A DNA stretch of 64,000 nt from assembly GCA_037349315.1 (NCBI GenBank), contig JBAIAC010000051.1, positions 23,782,001 through 23,846,000 on the forward strand, read 5' to 3'. The notes under the pieces are model-generated. The model was not told the DNA's origin. It saw only the letters and a list, made by a program, of their open reading frames with translations, and did no database searches. The position numbers and the translations under genes were made by a program. This stretch comes from Chelydra serpentina (lineage: Eukaryota > Chordata > Testudines > Chelydridae). This document shows positions 56,522 through 64,000 of the stretch, one piece after another (the first letter of the stretch is position 1; each line of letters begins with the position of its first letter).

Positions 56522-56532
56522 TCCCTCCCCCA

Positions 56533-58070
56533 GATGCATGGGTAGAAGCAGGGCAAGTTTCCCCCACTCCCTTAGCATCCCCCTGGAGGGGTCACCTCTA
56601 AGGAAAAAAGCTGAGTTTCTATTATCCATGGCCTGTTTGCCAGTGGGTGATAATCAGTTTTTGTGCTACAGGCTCCTGTCCCCTTAGAACTGCACATCAA
56701 ACGCATTTCATACAGGCAGCCATCAGAAGGTAGCCAAAAGCCATCACCACCTTCGGCTGGATTTCAGCAAGTGACCTAGGGCAAAAGACTCCACGGCTAG
56801 CCATCTCCACACAAGCCAAAATCCCTCATGTAAGGGGGGACACAAGGGTTCCGGCCTTTGTCACAGCCTAAAGGATAGAACGAAATCTGCACAGGAGTTC
56901 CACAGCTTCTAAATAAGACTAGATTTCTGTTCCGATCCTGCCCCCAGGGCCCTCTGGAGCTCCTCTCTGCAAAGCTCAGTCACTCTGCTTAGTTTTCCAG
57001 CTGAATTGTATAGCTCTAATAGTTTGAGTCCTCCCATGTTCCAGACAGGCTCTCCTTGCCTTCCCTCCTGGCAGTTGCAATCAGCGGGTGGGCGTCTGCT
57101 GACAGTGAGGGGTGCCAGTGGCCAGGTGTTCTCAGCAGAGTCCATTGATTCTAGCACTCATCCACCCCCACCCTCACCCCCAGCTTATTCAACAAAGCCA
57201 GAGATGATCATGTGAGGCTGAACTGTTCACTCTGGCTTTTGTACGATCAGGATGGATCCTGCTGGGACTGGGCTGGAGCCTCTCCTTCAGTTGGTAACGT
57301 GGTCGTCTGAAGTTGGATGGGCTCCCAGAGGTTGAACTGGGTGCACTTTAATAAGCGAGGAGCAGTGGGAATAATGAAATCAATCATCTAAACACATGGT
57401 TAGTGCCAAGTAGGTAGCACAAGTCAGTGCAACATGAATGTCAACCAATTGCGTAGAACGTGCGGTTTCAGGTCACTCTCTAATTGGTAGATTACTGTGT
57501 CTGGGTTCTTAACCAAGTGAATGTAAACAGCGGGACATCCATTCTCCTGCCACAAAGCAACTGGCAGAGGCATTAAGCTTTGTGCATTGTTTATGATTTT
57601 TTTCCTAGTAACTTATTTTTTGGCACGCTAGGATGGCGCTTGTGAAAACTGTCATACAGACGTTAAAAAGCAATGCGCTGGCTTGGAGGAGTAATTCAAT
57701 ATCTATTAAACAGTTGAGGTACCAGAGCAATAATAATACTTGGCACATGGAGAGTCCCTTTCATCTCCCAAGTTCAAGTCACTTTACAAGTGCTAATGAA
57801 TTATGCCTCACAACTGCTGTGTGCAGAGCCAAGCAAACATTATTCACCTGGTCCCTCAATACAAATGTTACACAATAATAACCATTGGGTTAATTTTGCT
57901 GCTGCTTCTGGCCAGGGAATACCTGTGAGCTGATTGCAGTTTCCTTTGATTTATCCAGTGTTGAAGGTCAATATTTTTAATGCGGGAGGAATGGCGAACT
58001 GTTCTCTGAGAGTATTCAATAGTCAAGCTGTGTTTGGGTCAGATATGCCACATGGCATTGTTTCAGTTCC
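56533..58070. other. background; a MIR remnant and a possible conserved block
   Basis: An antisense MIR remnant lies at about 57735-57830 (gtcactttacaagtgctaat). The 57560-57730 block is AT-rich and non-repetitive. No gene. Confidence 0.45.
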
Positions 58071-58074
58071 CTGA

Positions 58075-58490
58075 CTGGGGCTCTGATTCAGCAAAGCACT
58101 TAGGCTCAGATCCTCAAAGCTATTTTGGCACCTAAGTCCCATTAAAATCATAGTTAGACGCCTAAATGCCTTTGCAGATCTGGGCCTTAGACTCATATCC
58201 TGCAAAGTGCTGAGCACTTTGACCCCAGTCCTGCAAACCACTTAAGCACATGCCTAATTTTAAACACATGAGTATTGCCAGTACTGTCAATGGGACTACT
58301 TACCTTCCTAAAAAGAATGCATGTGCTTAAGAGCATAGCTGGATCTGGGTTAGAGTGCGCTTTGCAGACTTCAGCCCTAAAGCATATGATTAATTTTAAC
58401 CATGTGAGCAGTCCCAGGTGATGCCAATGGGATCATTCACATGCTTAAAATTAAGCATGTGTTTAAGTGGTTTGTTAAGTCAAGGTCTGG
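58075..58490. repeat. cluster of three palindromic repeats
   Basis: Repeat 1 (58095-58190): gctcagatcctcaaagct and gcctttgcagatctgggcct, family B. Repeat 2 (58215-58355): cacttaagcacatgcctaat and gcatgtgcttaagagcatag. Repeat 3 (58370-58485): gattaattttaaccatgtga and tcacatgcttaaaattaagc around aggtgatgccaatggg. All share a centre like tgtcaatggga. Repeats 2 and 3 are one family and lie head to tail. Confidence 0.8.
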
Positions 58491-58985
58491 ATGAGTCCAC
58501 AGTCACTTCTGGAGTTAGCTCTCACTGAGAGAGAATATTTGCTTTCCAGGAAGCTTGGCATGTGCTTTTGAAATTTACTCTTCAGGAACACTCATGCCAT
58601 GGCTGAAACTCAGCGGCACAAATGTCTGTGGAAAGCAAACACAACCGGGGCACCAGAACAACCATAGCAAAATGGCCAATCTTTTACAATGCAAAGGAGC
58701 ATAGGAATTGCCAGTCTGTCTCAGACTCACCGTTTATGTAGCCCAATATCCTGTCTCAGATAATGCCCAGCACCAGATGATTCAGAAGAAAGTGCAAGAA
58801 CCCTGCCGTAGAGAGAAATGGGATAATCTGCCCCCATGAAGTTCTCATCCCAACCCCTAATAGTTGGAGACTGGCTTTAATCCTGAAGTGTGAGGGGTTT
58901 TCTTTACAAAACTCTGTTTTTGCATTAAACATTACAACTCTAGATAGTCCAGCATTTCCTCTTGTAGTCTTACAAATATCATTGT
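58491..58985. other. background sequence
   Basis: Nothing recognised. Confidence 0.45.
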
Positions 58986-59347
58986 TAGAGCTGTTCAAAA
59001 TACAGGAAATCAGTTTTGCCAAAAAAATTCAAAATGGTTTCCATTTCACAGGGCTTGAAATGAACCTGTTTTATATTTCTCCTGCCCTTTTTGGTGATAT
59101 TTCTTACCAAAGCTTTTACTGAAATCATTTTCTAAAGCCCATTTTCAGTTCCAAAATACAATTTTAATTTTTATAACGATTTTGATAATGATTTTGGTTT
59201 AGAAAAAAACAACCCCCCTCCTACCACCCTACAGTTTTGTGAAAACCAGATGTAAATATTTTTGCAAACAGTTTTTTGTTTTTGTTTTTTTAAAGGCCAT
59301 TTTATGATGAAAACACTTTCCAGGTGAAAACTTTTTGACCAACTCTA
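58986..59347. mobile_element. 362-bp palindromic hAT-like element, TAGAGCTG family
   Basis: The termini TAGAGCTGTTCAAAA and TTTTTGACCAACTCTA are near-inverses. The flanks ATCATTGT (58978-58985) and ACAATTGT (59348-59355) match at six of eight, consistent with a decayed 8-bp TSD. The interior is rich in ttttgccaaaaaaattcaaa-type words with matching inverse words on the right. The right end of the fragment at 26955-27566 has the same terminus. Confidence 0.75.
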
Positions 59348-59355
59348 ACAATTGT

Positions 59356-59526
59356 CCCTGTTTTACAGGGAAACTGAGGCATGGAAAAGTTATGCGATTT
59401 GTGACAATTCACATCATAAGACAGGACACAGCTTGTAATAATACTAATGCCTAGCTTATGTAGCACTTCTCATCAGTAGATGACTCCGAGCCCTGCATGT
59501 CAAAATGCATAGGTAATAACCGTCAA
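59356..59526 (-). mobile_element. two MIR/CORE-SINE fragments
   Basis: cagggaaactgaggcatgga (about 59365) and taataatactaatgcctagc with acttctcatcagtagatgac (about 59436-59490). The order is not that of one copy, so I read two separate pieces. Confidence 0.6.
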
Positions 59527-59599
59527 CCTTCGAGGGCTGTACAGGACTCTAAGATCACCAGGAGTTGTGAGCAGGAGCAACAAATATGGGGCTGTCAAA

Positions 59600-59885
59600 A
59601 ATTCAACCAGGTCTGCCTGGCCTTACGGATAAAGGAGAGGACTGAGAGTCAAGAGAGCTGCGTTCTGCTCCTGCTCTGCCAGTGCCCCGCTATGTGACTG
59701 TAAGCAAGTCATTTAGCATCAGGCTCTTCATCTCCAAATAGGGATAATGAGCCAAATTAGTTCCTGGTGGAAGCCCATCTTTGCCAATGGTATCTTCCTA
59801 CTTCGCAGCGAGGCTGGGGAGAGTTATTCATCAATGCTTGTAAAGGGCGTAGAGAACTGCAGTTGGAAGGCTCTATAGACATGCA
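59600..59885 (+). mobile_element. MIR/CORE-SINE
   Basis: tcctgctctgccagtgcccc, gtgactgtaagcaagtcatt and gcttgtaaagggcgtagaga in MIR order, with a diverged middle. Confidence 0.78.
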
Positions 59886-61112
59886 AAAAATCATGGGCTA
59901 CGTTGGGCCTGGCCCTTGTGTGCATGGGCAGTGTAGGCAGAGCTAGGAGCCTTCTACCCTCTTTGTCCTAAGCCAGGCAGTGCCCCCTGCTGCACTGAAC
60001 ATAAGGACTGCATCTTCCGAGGATCCTCTGGGGCACGAGCATGCGGCCCCTGGGTAACGCATACTGGGGAGCACATGCTGCATTCCTTGGAGCTTTGTGC
60101 CTGTGTGAGCTACACTCCCTCCTAGAACTGGTGGCAGGGCAGAGCAGCTCCACATCACCCCTAGTGGATGCCAGGAATGTCAAGGCACAACCTGGCCTTC
60201 TGTTGTTGTTTAGGAATATTTTAGTTTATCGTCCTGTGCTGCATAGTGAGAACAGGCACTGGAGGGAGCGGCAGCTTGACTGGCTCATAGAGAAAGGACC
60301 GCTCAAGGGGGAGAACGTGGGGGACTTTGCCTACTAGTGCAATGTCTGATCACTGTCCTAAGGACTCCACCTCCTGGCCTGTGCTATTCTAGTCTGTATC
60401 CTTAAGACTTCCTAGGCAATTGTACTTGCTCTTTATTCCAGGCAATGGATGTTTGCTGGTCTCTTGGGTGGTCACTTTATGCAGGCTTCGCTGCAGTTAC
60501 ATGGTGCTAATATCCCTGGTTTTAAAGCCACAGAGATCCAGAGATACTCTCCTTACCACAGAGGCTGGGGCTATGTCCTCAAATTGTGCCAGTCCACAGC
60601 CACCATGGGGAAATTATCAGAGCACCAAGATCTCTGCAGTTCTCAGGTACTGGGCTTGGAGGCCTTCCGTCCCTTAGTGGCATTGCTCCTGCGGGAGCTG
60701 TGCTGACACCAGAAGATGTGCATTAGAAGCTGTGGAGGGGACTGTGTGAGAATGAATATTGACCATTGCAGCAGTACCTTCTATCCACATTTCTTCTGGG
60801 AATCCATGGGTCTTTTAGGGGGATATGCCAGACAGCGCAGCCGATCCTGATAGTGTTCCCTCCCACCACCCCACAGAGCTGGTGTGGGCACAGTCTTGAG
60901 GGAGGAAGGGAAGGGTGTTTCCTTTAGTTTTAGGGTGTTTTCCCCCCTAACTCCTGCTTCTTATTTCCCCTTCGGGCTGCGTTATGGACTGGCTCCTGGG
61001 GCCCACATGCTGTTGTCTGCATTGTGTGTTGTCCTTTAGAAAGAGTCAAGAGCCAATGCCAAAGGCATTCAAAATGTATGTGGTCCCCTTCGCTCTCCCC
61101 CCCCCACCCCGC
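59886..61112. other. background sequence
   Basis: No gene or repeat recognised. Open frames of up to 99 aa on both strands have no domain. Confidence 0.5.
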
Positions 61113-61137
61113 AAAAAACAAACAAACAAACAAACAC
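61113..61137 (+). repeat. (AAAC)n microsatellite
   Basis: Five aaac/acaa units. Confidence 0.9.
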
Positions 61138-61785
61138 GGCAATCTCATATTGCACAGGGAGTTCCCCTTCATTCTGGTTTCCATGGTGCACATTTGGATA
61201 ATAATTATAAGGATGCTGCAGATAAGCACATTGCTACACTGTATGTCTGAATGGGGAGGTCAGTGTGTTCAGTGCTACCAACAATCGCAGTGACAAATGC
61301 ATAAAAATAAATCTTCTGTTGCAGCACAAATCTAAGGAAAATCACAGTCGCCGCCATTTCTGCTTGCAAAAGAGGAAGATACATCATGGCTGCCCATGCA
61401 TGGTAGCTGCCATTTTCTCTCCAAGATCTTTAAAATGCAAGCACCCCAGAAAAGATTGCAGCACTCATAGCATTCTTGAAAACTCTCCAAGAGGAATTAC
61501 TTGAGATGAAAAAGTTCAAATTACATCTGAGCTCCAGCTGCAAAACACCAACATTTAGATCTGGAAACAGTTGGGTCCTCAGCTACTATCCAAATACTTC
61601 TTACCTTTGAAGTGCATTTGCATAATTGCTGAGTCATAACAGTGATGTCAGCACGGAGTCCGATTATTGCAATATAAACAGATAGAGGTTATGGAGGTAT
61701 TAACAAGGAACTCATAGCTAAGATCCTTCTCATGCATATCCTAAATGCTGTGACTAAAAATCCTACATCGCACCACATAAAATGA
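61138..61785. other. background sequence
   Basis: Nothing recognised. Confidence 0.45.
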
Positions 61786-61789
61786 TAAT

Positions 61790-61935
61790 AATGCTCACTG
61801 TGACCTTGGGCAAGTCTCTCCCCTCTTTGTGCCTCAGTTTCTCCATCTGTAAAATAAAGATAATGATATTCACTTTGACGTTGTAAGGCACTTTGAGATC
61901 TACAGATGAGACTGCAGTATATGGAAATGGTAATA
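61790..61935 (+). mobile_element. MIR/CORE-SINE
   Basis: gtgaccttgggcaagtctct, gcctcagtttctccatctgt and ggcactttgagatctacaga in MIR order. It is the last recognisable element before the satellite. Confidence 0.9.
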
Positions 61936-62064
61936 TTGCTGTTAACAACACCCAGGACGCCTGTGGTCACAGGAGGTCAGAGTTAAGAACGTGCATTTGA
62001 GTGAGATTGTGAGAAACAGAACACGCAGATTGGGATGGCTGTCTGTTGGAGCTGAAAGGGAGTG

Positions 62065-64000
62065 TGTGTGGAGTTGGAGAATATGTGCATGCATGTCGGT
62101 GCGAGGGGCGGTGCAATGAGGGAAGTTAGCGAGCATGTCGGTGGGATGGGTGGTGAAAGGTAGGGTGTGAGGAGTTAGCGAGCGTGTCGGTGGGAGGAGT
62201 GGTGAGGGGAGTTAGTGAGGGTGACCATGGGAGGGTGGTGTAAAGCAGGGTGTGAGGGGAGTTAGAGAGTGTGTTGGTCAGATGTGCAATGTAAGGCAGG
62301 GTGTGAAGGGAGTTAGTGAACATATCAGTAGGAGGAGTGGTGGGAGGCAGGGTGTGCGGTGAATTAGTGAGCGTGTCAGTGGGAGGGGCGGTGTAAGGCA
62401 GAGTTTTAGGGGAGTTACTGAGGGTATCAGTGGGAGGATTGTGTAAGGCAGAGTGTGAGGGGAGTTAGAGAGTGGGTCGGTGGGAGGGGCAGTGGGAGGC
62501 AGGTGGGAGGGAAGTTTGCAAGGGTGTCAGTGGGAGGAGTGGTGTAAGGCAGGGTGTGAGGGGAGTTAGCGAGCATGTTGGTGTGGTGGACGGTGTGAGG
62601 CAGGGTGTGAGGGGAGTTACTGAGCATGTTGGTGTGGTGGACGGTGTAAGGCAGGGTGTGAGGGGAGTTAGTGAGCGTGTCAGTGGGAAGGGCAGTGTAA
62701 GGCAGGGTGTGAGGGGAGTTAGTGAGGGTGTCGGTGGGAGGAGTGGTGTAAGGCAGAGTGTGAGGGGAGTTAGCGAGGGTGTCAGTGGGAGGGGTGGTGT
62801 AAGCCAGGGTGTGAAGGAAGTTAGTGAACATATCGGTAGGAGGAGTGGTGGGAGGCAGGGTGTGCGGGGAATTAGTGAGTGTGTCAGTGGGAGGGGCGGT
62901 GTAAGGTAGAGTTTTAGGGGAGTTACTGAGGGTATCAGTGGGAGGATTGTGTAAGGCAGAGTGTGAGGAGAATTAGAGAGTGGGTCGGTGGGAGGGGCAG
63001 TGGGAGGCAGGTGGGAGGGAAGTCTGCGAGGGTGTCAGTGGGAGAAGTGGTGTAAGGCAGGGTGTGAGGGGAGTTAGCGAGCATGTTGGTGTGGTGGACG
63101 GTGTGAGGCAGGGTGTGAGGGGAGTTAGCAAGGGTGTCGGTGGGAGGGGTGGTGTAAGGCAGGGTGTGAGGGGAGTTAGCGAGGGTGTCGGTGGGAGGGG
63201 TGGTGTAAGGCAGGGTGTGAGGGGAGTTAGCGAGGGTGTCGGTGGGAGGGGTGTTGTAAGGCAGGGTGTGAGGGGAGTTAGCGAGGGTGTCAGTGGGAGG
63301 GGTGGTGTAAGGTAAGGTGTGAGGGGAGTTAGCGAGGGTGTCAGTGGGAGGGGTGGTGTAAGGCAGGGTGTGAGGGGGATTAGCGAGGGTGTCAGTGGGA
63401 GGGGTGGTGTAAGGCAGGTTGTGAGGGGAGTTAGCGAGGGTGTTGGTGGGAGGGGTGGTGTAAGGCAGGGTGTGAGGGGAGTTAGCGAGGGTGTCAGTGG
63501 GAGGGGCAGTAGGAGGCAGGTGGGAGGGAAGTTTGCGAGGGTGTCGGTGGGAGGGGTGGTGTAAGGCAGGGTGGGAGGGGAGTTAGCGAGGGTGTCGGTG
63601 GGAGGGGCAGTGGGAGGCAGGTGGGAGGGAAGTCTGCGAGGGTGTCGGTGGGAGGGGTGGTGTAAGGCAGGTTGTGAGGGGAGTTAGCGAGGGTGTTGGT
63701 GGGAGGGGTGGTGTAAGGCTGGGTTTGAGGGGAGTTAGTGAGGGTGTCGGTGGGAGGGGTGGTGTAAGGCAGGGTGTGAGGGGAGTTAGCGAGGATGTCA
63801 GTGGGAGGAGTGGTGTAAGGCAGGGTGTGAGGGGAGTTAGTGAGCGTGTCAGTGGGCGAGGCGGTTTGAGGGGAGTTACTGAGCATGTCTGTGGGAAGGG
63901 TGGTGTGAGGCTGTGTGTGTGGGGAGTTAGTGAGCATCAGTTAGGCAGTGTAAAGCAGGGTGTCAGGGGAGGTAGCGAGCATGTCGATGGGAGGGGCGAT
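62065..64000 (+). repeat. 51-bp satellite array, runs off the window end
   Basis: About 38 units with the pattern gagggtgtcggtgggagggg, then tggtgtaaggcagggtgtga, then ggggagttagc; successive units start 51 bp apart (for example 63181, 63232, 63283). Early units (62065-62300) are the most diverged; the later half is more uniform. Some units are shorter or replaced by a gcagtgggaggcaggtggga variant. Since 51 is divisible by three and units lack stops, every frame stays open over long runs on both strands (17-residue repeats such as TPPTDTLANSPHTLPYT on the minus strand). These are not proteins. The true length is unknown. Confidence 0.97.
62305..62612 (+). repeat. higher-order repeat block 1 of the satellite
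   Basis: This block, from gggagttagtgaacatatca to ggacggtgtgaggcaggg, reappears about 508 bp further on (62813-63120) with the same unusual variants in the same order: gtgtgcgg(t/g)gaattagtga, ggcagagttttagggg or its match, gattgtgtaaggcagagtg, gagagtgggtcggtg. The offset is about ten units. Confidence 0.9.

Larger units (their letters stand above)
56355..56532 (-). mobile_element. tRNA-derived SINE with CR1-type tail (tortoise Pol III SINE type), near full length
   Basis: On the minus strand the element begins gggggagggatagctcagtg and ends in the CR1-type phrases ggactagatgacctcctaag and gtcccttccaaccctgatat. The head has a Pol III A box TAGCTCAGTGG (complement of 56511-56521) and a B box-like GAGTTCAATCC (complement of 56468-56478). 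SINEs borrowing the CR1 3' end, which lets CR1 reverse transcriptase copy them, are established in turtles. All modules are present. Confidence 0.95.

Noticed and set aside
56462..56532. A tRNA gene
   Set aside because: A and B boxes are those of a SINE head that continues into a CR1 tail; there is no mature tRNA cloverleaf end.
62427..63937. Long open frames in the 51-bp satellite, on both strands (81-147 aa)
   Set aside because: They follow from a stop-free unit with length divisible by three; all frames are open.
62065..64000. CRISPR array
   Set aside because: Tandem units abut directly without unique spacers and the sequence is vertebrate in every other respect.

Overview
The window looks like an intergenic or intronic piece of a turtle genome (Testudines). 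The case for a turtle is the combination of repeats. CR1 LINE fragments are the main LINEs, and there is one near-complete tRNA-headed SINE with a CR1-type 3' end, the design known as the tortoise Pol III SINE. There are also amniote MIR/CORE-SINE copies, two solo LTRs of types I associate with turtle genomes, and many short hAT-like and palindromic elements. A crocodilian is the main alternative. I found no bacterial features, no CRISPR array, and no protein-coding exon I could defend. The open frames present are short, lack homology I recognise, and mostly lie in GC-rich repeats or satellites. Layout, 0-12.3 kb: background sequence with short palindromic repeats and MIR copies. A 409-bp hAT-like element (6662-7070) is followed by two nested 'tgtctacactg' MITEs (7596-8142), a 40/27-bp minisatellite (8262-8730), a MITE abutted by a second copy of the same hAT family with an internal minisatellite (9552-10399), a TATA-bearing LTR-like stretch, and a CR1 copy split by a 246-bp MITE. 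12.3-25.8 kb: mostly background, with a 740-bp hAT-like element (20825-21564), a 570-bp solo LTR (23254-23823), an undetermined tRNA-like SINE, a MITE and an unclassified 740-bp repeat. 25.8-45 kb: paired inverted 124-bp hAT elements, CR1 tails, a second copy of the undetermined SINE split by a MIR, a 259-bp hAT, a 5S-rRNA-headed SINE, and two degenerate minisatellites, each interrupted by a hAT element. 45-62 kb: background with CR1 tails, a shortened solo LTR (49916-50338), the tRNA/CR1 SINE, a cluster of palindromes and MIR copies. 62.07-64 kb: a 51-bp satellite with about 508-bp higher-order structure that runs off the end of the window. No genes act together here. What can be read is insertion history: target-site duplications (TSDs) show which element entered which. 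Several element limits are exact because the TSDs can be read directly; family names are from memory and have not been checked against a repeat library.
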